The notes under the pieces: model-generated
The model's database searches: none
The model's input: the letters and a program-made list of their open reading frames with translations, nothing else
Told to the model about the DNA's origin: nothing
Position numbers and translations under genes: made by a program
From: Rhizophagus clarus
Taxonomy: Eukaryota; Glomeromycota; Glomeromycetes; Glomerales; Glomeraceae
NCBI GenBank assembly: GCA_015698045.1
Contig: BLAL01000356.1
Span: 248,001 to 312,000 of the forward strand
DNA length: 64,000 bases
Direction: 5' to 3'
Part shown: positions 32,092 through 42,419 of the stretch, one piece after another
How the letters are laid out: every line of letters begins with the position of its first letter
Position numbering within the stretch: the first letter of the stretch is position 1

Positions 32092-32282
32092 CAGACCGTA
32101 CATGCATGCATTGTGGTAAAGAATTCCGTTATCCCTGTAGGTTAAAACAGCATTATAAAACAGTTAAGTGTTCAGACAGTATTTCAGACAGTGTTTCAGA
32201 CAGTGTTTCATCACAGATCAGACAATATTTAGACAGCAATCAGGAAAAAAATACAGTGCCTATTCAACTATTTTTGGCATGA
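32088..32282 (+). CDS. C2HC zinc finger, probable protease extension
   Basis: Read from 32088 this gives about 64 residues without stop to the TGA at 32280-32282. It encodes CMHCGKEFRYPCRLKQHY followed by KTVKC: Cys-x2-Cys-x12-His-x5-Cys. Then come SDSV repeats (32.17-32.22 kb) and a short tail. It has no upstream ATG and depends on a -1 shift from the protease, so it may be the C-terminal domain of a long Gag-protease-zinc-finger product. The finger closely resembles the one at the PolB N terminus (CVCCGYKFTRPAKLRQHY). It overlaps the 3' end of the opposite gene by about 15 bp. Confidence 0.6.
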   Translation, partial: LADRTCMHCGKEFRYPCRLKQHYKTVKCSDSISDSVSDSVSSQIRQYLDSNQEKNTVPIQLFLA

Positions 32283-33191
32283 TATAACCTTTTGAAGTTC
32301 TTGAATAAGATGGCCAGAAAGTTTTGTACAAATAGAGGAACGAAATGAATATTTTTTTCGAATATCTGGATTATCTGGTGCATTAGCACGCCATCTATTC
32401 CACAAGACTTTGGCATCTTTTTCATAAAAACTAATTGGCTCTATAGCACTATCAATACAGCCAGGATTAATAGAACGGATTCCATCATTATAAATAATAA
32501 TTGTTTGATCTTTAGAATAGATAATATCATCCAATGTCTTGATAATATCTTTAACCAAAGAAAGGACATATTTAAGATCCTTTATTTCATTCTTAGATCG
32601 TGATAGTAATGCAGATAACTTGCTAATCTCTCTATCTTTTTCAATATTAGCTTTATCCAAGGCAGAGATACGAGATTGGTATTGTTTCTCCAAGTCAGCC
32701 TTACTGGATTTATATTGCTCTTCTAGCTGATACCTAAATGAATATAATTTCTGCTTCATATCTACCATACAGTTATTATATTCTCTCACTTTTCGAGCTA
32801 AAAGAGTATCATATTCATCTTTTAGACGTTTGCGTTCCTCAGAAACTTGAGTCTCAATAGTTTTCTTAATATTATTCTCCTGTTGCTGTACACAAAGTTC
32901 ACGCTCTTCTAACTGTTTCTCAAATCCATCTAGCCTTGATAATGTACTAGAACCATCAGAAGTGGTATTTGCTTCAATCTTAAGCTTTTAGCGATTTTTT
33001 TTATTAAAGTATCTTTCAACTTCTTTAGTAAGTAATTCCTCAATATCTGAACGAATACCTTTAGCCTGTTCCTCAGATAGGAGATTACTTTTACGAGTTG
33101 TTAGTCATAACCATACATCTTTTTTCATGGATGGTGGTAATTGGTCAAGCAAACTCTTATAGTGTTCATTAAAATGTGGTTGGCTAGACAT
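32268..33191 (-). pseudogene. Coiled-coil protein of Polinton, two stops
   Basis: One frame runs from the ATG at 33191 to the stop at 32268, interrupted by a TGA at 33107-33105 (after DVWL) and a TAA near 32988. Before correction it reads as a long coiled coil (ERKRLKDEYDTLLARKV; RYQLEEQYKSSKADLEKQY; DKANIEKDREISKLSALL), about 190 residues of heptads. A globular C-terminal end follows (VLWNRWRANAPDN, GHLIQELQKV). The 173 residues from 32789 are an open piece of this gene. It could be a scaffold or tail-like protein; unknown. Confidence 0.65.
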
Positions 33192-33502
33192 ATGCTTGAT
33201 TATACTTTAACGCTTTCGGCAAGGTAAGTGATATAGTCTTGGAAAAATTCCTGGAAAAAAAATATTCCAGGCATGCCATATTTTCCCAGAAGTTTGGGTA
33301 TTCCATATATTTTTAGTAAAAGTTTCCGTCTAGAATTAGCCAAAAAATTGCTGAAGCCTATATTCTGGGAAAAAATACCGAGAAAATACCAAAGAAAATA
33401 CCCTTTCTTGTCCAAGAATTGCGGGGAGATTATCCTGAAATTTATAAGAAGAAGAATGTGAACCGAGTTCACAATGTCACGTATATGGCGCAGTAAATAT
33501 TA

Positions 33503-33763
33503 TTACTTTGGAATAATAGTCTGAACCTTCTCTAGCTTAGCTTTATTGTATGATAGATCAGGATCATTAATATCAATCGGCAATGGTTTTTTCAAATCTG
33601 ATTTTATCAAATTTATCATGTCTTCCAATTTATCCAGGCTATTCATTAGAGCTTGTGCTAATTCTGCCAAAATGGGGGAAATAAGGGATGAGGAATTATA
33701 GTCAAGCTGGCTCGTCTCTGGCTGATCCTTTTGAGATTGTTCTTCTTTTTTATTACTTTCCAT
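33503..33763 (-). CDS. Small acidic helical protein (86 residues)
   Basis: An open frame starts at the ATG at 33763. The first 25 residues are Glu/Gln/Lys-rich (ESNKKEEQSQKDQPETSQ). The middle is hydrophobic-helical (ISPILAELAQALMNSLDKL). It is probably a small element protein on the same strand as the F-box gene upstream and may share its transcript. No family is recognised. Confidence 0.55.
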   Translation of the reverse strand: MESNKKEEQSQKDQPETSQLDYNSSSLISPILAELAQALMNSLDKLEDMINLIKSDLKKPLPIDINDPDLSYNKAKLEKVQTIIPK

Positions 33764-33797
33764 TTCTTATCTGCAGAAAATAGTCTAAATAATTTGA

Positions 33798-34505
33798 CTA
33801 AGAATAATTGGATCGGTTCCAACCCCTACTTAGACCAAAATATTTTAATTTAAGATACAATCTAGTTTCTCTGATAGTTTTATAAGTAATTCTACAACCG
33901 TGAATATGAAGTGCTTGGAGTTTTAGGCAGGAATGAATAATATTACAAATTGATTCTTCAGAAAACTCTATACGGAAAGAAATATCTAGATATTCTAATT
34001 TATAGCATGAATTTGCGATTGCATATAGACCTTTATCAGTTATTAATCCAGTATCATCTTTTCTTTCATGATAATAAATTCCCAAGTTGAGATACTTCAG
34101 ATTGGGGTATGATTCTGCTATTCGATTTAATGTTTTATCACTGAATCCTGTACTATTATTCAAATTTAAATGAATTATATTTGGGAATAGATGTGTAATA
34201 TGTTTGAATTTTTTATCTGAAAGTCGCCAGTAGCTTGGGATTTCTAAATGAGTTACATTCAAATAATAAAATGGTTTGGTCCCCAAGAGACTCTTCTGCT
34301 TCTCACTTATTGTTTTCATAAAAATTTTTCGTATATTACTATTCTTTAGCTCAACTCGTTTCCATAGAACAGAAACACCGCATCTGTACCACAATCGGCA
34401 GACAAATAAAGTGGGATAGAGGGATTTAACTATTGCTAGAAAATGTAAAATATGATTTAATAGTTCTGGTAAATATATAACTCTTGAATGTGTCATAATT
34501 AGCAA
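33798..34505 (-). CDS. F-box/LRR protein, Polinton cargo
   Basis: An open frame of 235 residues starts at the ATG at 34505 (or the Met four codons later). Residues about 10-45 are an F-box (YLPELLNHILHFL, LFVCRLWYRCG, VLWKRVEL). Residues 85-225 are leucine-rich repeats of the AMN1/F-box type (ITHLFPNIIHLNLNN; IAESYPNLKYLNLG; IANSCYKLEYLDIS; IIHSCLKLQALHIHG). F-box proteins present substrates to SCF ubiquitin ligases through Skp1. This family is very large in Rhizophagus. The frame is free of stops although neighbouring element genes are broken. It lies inside the Polinton, so it was captured from the host. A different view, an older local insertion of a host gene, is less likely since no extra boundaries are seen. 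Confidence 0.85.
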   Translation of the reverse strand: MLIMTHSRVIYLPELLNHILHFLAIVKSLYPTLFVCRLWYRCGVSVLWKRVELKNSNIRKIFMKTISEKQKSLLGTKPFYYLNVTHLEIPSYWRLSDKKFKHITHLFPNIIHLNLNNSTGFSDKTLNRIAESYPNLKYLNLGIYYHERKDDTGLITDKGLYAIANSCYKLEYLDISFRIEFSEESICNIIHSCLKLQALHIHGCRITYKTIRETRLYLKLKYFGLSRGWNRSNYS

Positions 34506-34656
34506 ATATTATATGCTAATTTAAAATATGCATAACACTCTAGCTTTACCCACTAGAAAAAAAAGAAAAGCTGAGTTTATTAGTATTCCTGGCATTCGTA
34601 ATAATATTAGAAGAAAAAAAAGATGCAAAGGAATTTTATAGGTTAGCCAAGTCTTT

Positions 34657-34854
34657 TCAGTCTATTAAACTCCCTTGATAATTATTTTGCACAAAATCTA
34701 ACTCTCGTGCTAATCTATCTAATGTTAATTGTAGTCCAATTATATAACGTTTTTGACGATCTTCTACTCTAACTCCATTTTGGAATACCATTTTGATATT
34801 CTTTTTTACTTCATCTATAATATCCTCTATATTCACTATATCGACTGATGACAT
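34657..34854 (-). CDS. Conserved small Polinton helical protein (65 residues)
   Basis: An open frame starts at the ATG at 34854, 110 bp downstream of the PolB stop. It contains VKKNIKMVFQNGVRVEDRQK and YIIGLQLTLDRLARELDFV, shared with the decayed Polinton at 10953-11153. It is fully helical and amphipathic. Conserved sequence and position support a functional small protein of the element, function unknown. Confidence 0.75.
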   Translation of the reverse strand: MSSVDIVNIEDIIDEVKKNIKMVFQNGVRVEDRQKRYIIGLQLTLDRLARELDFVQNNYQGSLID

Positions 34855-34963
34855 TTTAGTGATTTATTCTATAACTGAATATTTAACATGCCAGAAAAAA
34901 AAAAATCTAATAATGTATACACTATACCTTTTATAAATATGACTTTTCTAATCCATTACTAAA

Positions 34964-37900
34964 TTATATCTGAATGCTAGATATATGGGATACACATTCA
35001 TTTTGATATTTCTCTGGGAGCTTGGCACTCATAGCTCTTTTTTCGGCCTCTTCATGGGGGACACCAACTTTTACCATTTTCTTATATGCTATGGTACGCC
35101 AATGCATATATGGTAAAGAAGTTATCCCATTTGATAATATCCAGTACTTATCATTTCTGGGGCATAGGGCCTTTTTCTCAGACTCAACTAGGGATAATGT
35201 ATGATCCTTTGATCGGATACCTACATTCTTTGCATAGAATACTTCCTTACCAAAGAGACAGTCCCGATATACTAATGTCATAGGATCTGCTTCTGAGCGT
35301 ATAGTCAAGTCTCTAACCTCTTGTTCTGTCATTGTTGACCTATCTATTGGATCATCAAGCAATGACCCTTCCAATGTTAGCATATAGGAATCTGTGGCCA
35401 TCTCGCCCATACCTTTTTTACTAACTCCCTTATGCTTAGATTGCGTAGATTTATCTGCTAAGACATAATGGTATAATTTTGCCCGAATGTGATAGGATTC
35501 TGTGATCACCTTTCCTGGAGTTTCATCTTTATATTTCCCAACAGTTTGGTCTCCATTGAGATTGAAAAGGTCTGGACGCTTATTCATATCTTTATATATA
35601 TCTTCAGTCTTGATATATATTATAAAGGAATCTGTATCCATATATCCAAGCCGTGCTTTATCCCCATATTTTTCTTTTATATAGCCATACCAGAATTCGT
35701 ACATATGAAGCTTGCTGAGTCCTAGAACAGATGTTCCAATTATGATTGGTTTGTTAAGAGTCACGCTGGCATTTCCCATATGTGCTCCTATAAGGGTGCT
35801 TCCAAGCTCTTTGGCATATTTAAATCTTGGGCTACTAACCTTATTTAAGAATGCCTTTTCATCCCGCTCATTTATATTCCTCATGAGTTTGACATCTTGA
35901 TACTTACGAACATTTTCCATAGTCTTGCCATATACTGATACATTCATAAGTTTGAAAAAGTCACTCAGGAATGTATTTCCAGCTTTTTAGCCTCATTACG
36001 TTTCTCAGTATTAAAAGATATATATGGTTCAAGCCAGTTAGTCTGATCGAATGATAAGATTTCTGAAACTTTATCTATAACCATACCTAATTTTACATAA
36101 TATTGGAGCTCTTGGTAATAAATAACATAATCTTTTCGTGGGCCAAGATGTGGGACTAATTTTTCTGTTGCAGAGAAGCATTCTCCATCTAGATTATTAA
36201 CAAGCTCTATATTATATGGACTTAGCCAATCTTTTCCTACTGCAATATTTTCTACAGCTGGAGGCAAATCACTTAGATAGTCATGGGTTTTAAATGGAAA
36301 ATGAGCATTAATATTTAAGAAATACTCTCGTTTAGCATCAGATCGTATATTGAGAATCTTTTCAAGAAATTTCTTCTGCATAACTGGATTCTTAAGTAAA
36401 TATTCTCGACTGGCCTCCCATTGATAATTTTCGATAGGTAAATATTGACTCATAGAATGACCATAAAGATTTGTTGCGTCTACATATGAGATCCAGGATA
36501 TGGGTTTGGATGGGTTATAGGCTTCTCCCATCTTGGGATTATTAGCCTTAAAATATCGTTGACAGGCCATTGATATACCGCCACGCTTGGCCTTTTCAAC
36601 AAAATCATGTATAGCCATATCTGTGAATAGTTCGATCTTGACTCCTGTCATTTTAAGCATAGAATCCCAAGATAGTGATGGGGCTGAAACATAGTGACTG
36701 GGATCAAGTTCATAATATTCCATAGACATTTTTCTAAATTCTGTCCAAACATCTGCTAGAAGAAGTACGTTAATTTTAAGATAGAGATCATTATACTCAC
36801 CTAGATTTTTACAATCGAATTCCTTCCATATTTTTTGGGCATGTTCATAATCCTTTTGTGTAATTTTACCTCCAAGTATACTATGGAATTCGTGGAATGG
36901 AGGAAGTTCTGTTTCCTTAAATCTATCTTGGGAATCTATGTAGTCATAAGGTTGGACCCCCTTGCGTGTAACTAAATCTATTTGTTCATCAGTATAGCCT
37001 AAATCCTTGAAATGCTTCTTAGTTATAGGCTTGTTATCACCCAAATTTTCTGAAAGTTTGGCCAGGCTTGTGTTCATAAATTGCTGGCTATCGATATATT
37101 TAAGCTGACCCACTTTCATGGTCTTAAATCGCTCAAATGTTTCAGCTATGACTCTGATTTGATGGGCATTAACTGATCGTCCAACAGATTCACAGACCAA
37201 ATGTGAATCATATCCACGAAAGTTATGGAATATGACTGGGATTGGGGTTTTCCAATCCTGTATTTGGAGTTTAAGATTGCAATCCTTATGAGATGCTCCA
37301 CGAAACTTACCTGTAATATGGCAGTGATCCCAAACCTTATTAGCCTTAGCTTTTTTACTGGCAATAGCTTTAGTTGCCTTATCAATAGTTATTTGGATGC
37401 CATTATATTCTGCTGACTCTTTTTTAAAGTTTTTTAGCTTTTCTTTAAGATTGGTTATTTTATCTTCTAAGCTCTCGATTTTATCTATATCTATATCAAA
37501 CTTACCTTTGCAAATCCAACAGCTAATAGCTTCAGCAAATCTTTTCTTGTCTTCCTCAGTCTCAATTCGATCAGCTTTATTGGCTAATACCTCATTAATT
37601 CTAACCAGCTCCTGATCGATTTGATAAACAAATTCTTGGGTAGGATTTTCACCTCGATATAAGAAAGGCCCCCACACATCTCCTGTATCGATCCAGTGGA
37701 CCATATAACTGAAGCTGTTTGCTTTCTGTTCAGCAAGTTTTTGCATGCTTCCCCCATATGCCTCATTGCATTTCTTATTATCTGCCTCGAAGTCTGCTAT
37801 AATTACACATGGAGCATTGATCATCCTACCATAGTTCTTGAATTCCATAAAGTCATCGACTCCTTTCTGAGGTAGTTTGACTATTTGACATTCTTCACCC

Positions 37901-39591
37901 TGTCCAAAGCAATGATCTTGATGATAGTTTCGGGTTGCTTTTGAAGACCAACTTATATCATATCGGTTGCATGAATATCTCTTTCCATGATGCTTTGTAT
38001 CTTTGAATCTTAATCCATCATGATTCTTTATCCAAAGGAAGTGATTCTTTTGCACGTACTTGTCATCCTCAGATTTGGTAATATCTGTAAGAACCATGAG
38101 ATATATTTCATGGGGTCTGTTATAGTTCTTACTAAAAATTACGCTTTTAGATGTAGTAGTTTTTTCGTTCCATTCCCAGACATTTATGGAGATATCAGGA
38201 TTCATCTCCTCTATCTTTTTGAAAATACGTGGACAGATAGGAGTGGGCATAGGGATTCCGTCAAGCTTAACCTTTTTCAGATATGGTTTTAGCTTCTTAG
38301 CTCTAAAGATTCTTTCAAGATGCTCTGTATGTCCATCCTGATATGCGAAATAACATCCAAAAGCTCCTTGAAGACATTTTTCAGATAATTTGTTTGTCTC
38401 TGGATCAATTAATCCTTGATTATCTGGATTGATGGTACACTTTGTATTTGCAAGCTTTTTGGGTATGATGGTATAGGAGCCACCTGTAGCTCGACGGAAT
38501 GGATATGTTTCAATACTTATATAATTTATATATCTAAGAATAAAACCTGATTCATGTATCAATTGATCTGAAATCATTTTGTCGATATGACTAACAGTTT
38601 TGGCTAAATGTTCATCAATATCCTTTTCTGAAAAAAGTACACCCATTTTTCCTCTATGATATGTATTAAGTTCTTTAGTCTTATAATTTGCTTTATCTGT
38701 AGGATCACCTTTTCCTTTATATTTGTATTTTACATATGTAGCATTTACGACCAATGCTGTTTTTATTTGATCTTTTCTGCGAAGCTCTTCTTGTAATACA
38801 CCGGTTATTGCCTCTCTTGATGCTTCTATAAGTTGAGGCATATAAGGGGCATCTGCATATTTTGTTTGTTCAGCTTGCTGTTTATTGAATGCATATTTGG
38901 GATTATTGCTAGATGGAACTTTTCCTTCCCATATAGTTATATTCTTGAGATTATTATGTTGTCTAGCAGGATCATGACTTCTTTCTACAAATACGATATC
39001 AGTCTCTTGGGTTATTGGAGTTTGCTCATTTCTTTGCATCTCTCTATGTGCTTGAGTTGTTGGGCCAGGTCCAGCTTCAAGATCATCCTCTTGGATTTCA
39101 TCCTGCATGGTGGGCTGTGATTCAAAAGCCTCATCGTCTACCTGTAATAGGTCATGATGTAATCGCTGACATTCTTTTAAGTTTTTTGGCAAATCACATT
39201 CTTCTCCAATTATTTCAGTCCATCTTCGACGTAATCTTGCACCCCATGTTTTCATATGCTCCCCAATCTTTCTTGCATGTCTATCAATATATTCACCTTC
39301 TTGATTACCCCCTTGGTCCATTACTTGTGTGGTGGGAGTTGGTGATTGGAATCTGACTTTTTGTGGTACTTTTTTTCTTCGATCCCTTCCACAAACATGG
39401 ATGACTGGTGCTGGTGATCGTGATCTGGGTATATTGAGAGGGATATGTGCATTCCTTTAGTTGGTGTTATCCTCTGGAGGTTGATTACATTGATTTTTAT
39501 TACTTTTATAATGCTGACGAAGTTTAGCTGGTCTTGTGAATTTATATCCACAACAAACACATGTAGTATTTTTTTTATCTGATCTAAGCAT
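34964..39591 (-). pseudogene. Protein-primed DNA polymerase B, nearly intact
   Basis: The start is the ATG at 39591. Residues about 1-35 hold a C2HC zinc finger (CVCCGYKFTRPAKLRQHY then NKNQC). A TAA near 39460 follows, where Gln or Lys is expected. The main frame of 1118 codons (39321 to 35965) has the exonuclease motifs IIADFEADNKK (near 37.8 kb) and FHNFRGYDSHL (near 37.2 kb), and polymerase motif A (YVDATNLYG, near 36.48 kb). One frameshift in an A5 run near 35.98 kb leads to the 327-codon part with TMENVRKYQ and motif C YMDTDSF (near 35.64 kb). Size (about 1530 residues) and motifs fit the Polinton polymerase, which starts DNA from a protein primer. Only one stop and one single-base shift break it. 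Confidence 0.92.
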
Positions 39592-39714
39592 TCTATCAAT
39601 AAGTATCACCTGTTATATATCGTGTAAACTTTTTCTCAATTTAAAATATTTAATCCTATGACCTTTAATGTTTAATTACTTTTTTTATATTTTTCGAATT
39701 TATGAGAAAATAGG

Positions 39715-40665
39715 GCTAAGTTGCGCTGACCATGCAGAGCATGTGGCAAACCTACTAAGATAGATAAGCCTCCTGAGATTGATAATGACCTATGTAGCTA
39801 TTGTAATAAGAGACTTTATCAGATTCGTCATGTGAATATTCTTCGGGATAAAGTCCAAATGTTCGATCAATATAATGAAAAGGTTATACTTTGAGGTGAG
39901 ACTTATTTTTTTCGCCTAAAGGTTAGACTTAAAGGTGAGACTTAGAGGTGAGACTTATCTGACTTAATGAATTTTCAAACAAATTGGCTTTAGAAAGGTT
40001 TCCTGTATATTACTTTTAGGTGCGATATAAATATGGTCACTCAAAGGTGAGATTTATTTTTCTTAATGAATTTTTAAATGAATTGACTTTAGAATGGTTT
40101 CCTGTATATTAAGAAAAATAATGGTATGCTAAAATAGACTCAATTTTTTTTAATCAAGAATTTGGATACCGGACAGAATAAATCTCACCACTTCGAGGTG
40201 AGACTTATCCTTTATTTGATTTCATTAATAAATCAGCTTTAGAATTCATTCTAGGATAACTTAAAATTTGGTATACTTATTTAGCTTGTAATATCAGATC
40301 GATGAGCATGCTTAGACACTTTGGTCTTCGATGCTCTTCGATCTTTTGGGTGGCAAGCTGAATGGCATACTTTTTTTGTTATATTATTTGGAATTAAATT
40401 TCGGCCAGCTCGTTAACAATGATGGCACTCTCCTTTGGCTTGTAAACATCAAATTTGGGCAAGGTGGGTATGTTAACAGGATTTGAGCCCAGCTTGATTT
40501 TAAACCCAAATTCTATATTTATTTTCGTTATGTTTCCTGATGTTGCAATCGAATTTGGATCTCTTAAAAGATTACATAAATTTTTATATTGGGAATTAAG
40601 CCTGGAGGGACTTACACTTGTTTATAGGTATATAGCCATTTTGTCCCAAAACTCCCAAAATTGTC
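39715..40665 (-). repeat. Right terminal inverted repeat of Polinton (951 bp)
   Basis: This is the mirror copy of 26457-27407. It contains the last about 58 codons of the Cys-rich gene (from CRACGKPTK-like to the stop) without the start, so the right-hand copy of that gene is truncated. Iterated GGTGAGACTTA motifs lie at 39.89-39.96 and near 40.05 and 40.2 kb. Confidence 0.93.
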
Positions 40666-40934
40666 TATATTATTTGAAGAAATTAATTTCATGGTTAGGG
40701 CATCATACATAAAAGTTTTATCTAAATACTCATGTTCAGGTTAATCTTGATAAACTAAATGAAGATGGAGCAGTTATTATAGTGGACTATAAAATGTGAA
40801 TACTTTTGCATATTGCAAGAGAAACCAAATCTTAATTCTTTGGTAAAAGAGGTTAGACTCTACATTCATCATTAGTATATACTAAAGATATTACAAGTAA
40901 CAAGCTTGATATACAAGTATATAACTATTGGAAT

Positions 40935-41521
40935 TAATGTTCAGACCCGTAAAATATTAATGACAGATAGAAATGGATATCTGTTATTATCAAGTATCTG
41001 GTTTGGGTTAATGGTTATTATCCAGATATAAAATTGACTAACAGATTTAACCAGTTGGATCTGATAAAGGTATCAGATACCAGATAGCTTCTATTGATCC
41101 AAATTTGTAACAGGTTAATTGTTGTTTCATAACAAAAATCAGCAAGAAGTTTTATATTAATGTAACTATTTTAATAGTACAATAAAAAAATATATCTTAT
41201 ATAAATACAATAATAAAATTTATGTAATTGTTAAATAAATACTCATTACCCACTCATTATCCATCTATTAACAACCTGATAACAACCCATTATTTATGTT
41301 ATTCACCTGTTATTCACCTATTATCCATTTGTTATCCACCTGTTATTAATCTGCTATCCATCTGTTACTCATCTGTTATTCACCTGCTAAGATATCGGTT
41401 AATCCAGATCAAACTTAATAACAAACTAGATTGAAAATTCATTAACCGATATTAATCTGGATTGAATTTTTCCTAATGGATGAATCCAGTTTATCCATTA
41501 ACAAACTGGATCTGAACACTA
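40935..41521. mobile_element. hAT-type MITE, 587 bp
   Basis: The ends are TAATGTTCAGACCCG and the complement of TAGTGTTCAGATCCAG. The 8-bp flanks are ATTGGAAT (40927-40934) and ATTGAAAT (41522-41529), seven of eight identical. It interrupts the broken host gene. The inside holds inverted arrays of ATCAGATACCAGATA and a simple array of TTATCCACCTGTTA type (about 41.23-41.40 kb). No coding capacity. Confidence 0.85.
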
Positions 41522-41700
41522 ATTGAAATGATGATACTTCATACTGTGTTTAAAAATCTTGATCCAAAGCCAAAATAAATAACAGCAATGTTAGACAATA
41601 GGTCTCATTATCATTGTACAGAATTAATGCTAATAATAGATCAATGGAAAGATTAGTATGATATTATTCCTTGAAAATGGATCTTTTTGAAAGCTAGTAA

Positions 41701-42200
41701 TAGAGCTCTGAATGGTTTAGTTTGGTTCCATTTCAGTTCCAGCTGAATCTGATCATAAGATTTTACTAAAAGTGTTTTTTAGTTTAAAATATTTACTGAA
41801 ACATGTTTTCAGATAGAACTTTAATCGAAAATATTTTCAGTTAAAACCACTTACCAAAAACACTTTATTTCCCTGGTCAAAATCGATGCTATCAGATACA
41901 TATCGGGTACAAATTGGCTACCGATATGTACCCGTCGAATGCAGAAAATTGGTGACATATAACATACATATCAGGTACATATCTCATACATATTGGGTAG
42001 TTAAATATCGGTTACATATCATAGATTTATTGGGTACCTGATATATTTTAAAAAATATCAAACAGATATTATACACTTATCGGATAGTGCTAATAAGTAT
42101 CCTATATATACCCGATATGTATCCTATTTGTATTTGAAATATAAGCATAATTTCATAATTTTCATACATATCAGATAGCCAAAAAGTATAGCATTTATGG
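41701..42200 (+). repeat. Left modular subterminal array of hAT element 1
   Basis: TTCAGTTAAAA-type motifs lie outside and TATCGGGTACATAT-type motifs inside. It is inverted relative to 46440-46926. Such arrays are typical transposase-binding zones, although here they are very long. Confidence 0.75.
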
Positions 42201-42419
42201 GGCATTAATAATAATTTAAATACAATTGTAATTTAAAAGTAATTTAATTCATTTAATTGTAATTACTGAAAGTTTTATTTATATTTTCAATCGATAATAA
42301 AAAAAAATATTATACAAAAAATATTATAAAAAAAATTCACTACTCTTTACACAAATTTACAATTAATGTTCACTTATTTGCTTGTTTTTATTTCATTATA
42401 TCTATTTAATTTGAAAGAA

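Larger units (their letters stand above)
26457..40665. mobile_element. Polinton/Maverick with Gag-protease module, 14.2 kb
   Basis: The element starts GACAATTTTGGGAG at 26457 and ends with the complement at 40665. Left and right positions pair exactly (sum 67122) through 951 bp of inverted repeat. The flanks are TATATA (26451-26456) and TATATT (40666-40671), a near-perfect 6-bp duplication as expected for Polintons, and the host frame resumes across the joint (DDYLY then YLKKL). Gene order: Cys-rich protein (-), helical protein (+), integrase (-), Gag (+), protease (+), zinc-finger extension (+), coiled-coil protein (-), small acidic protein (-), F-box/LRR (-), small helical protein (-), PolB (-). 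I recognise no hexon, penton, packaging ATPase or adenain-like protease. A few stops and one frameshift show recent decay. Confidence 0.95.
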
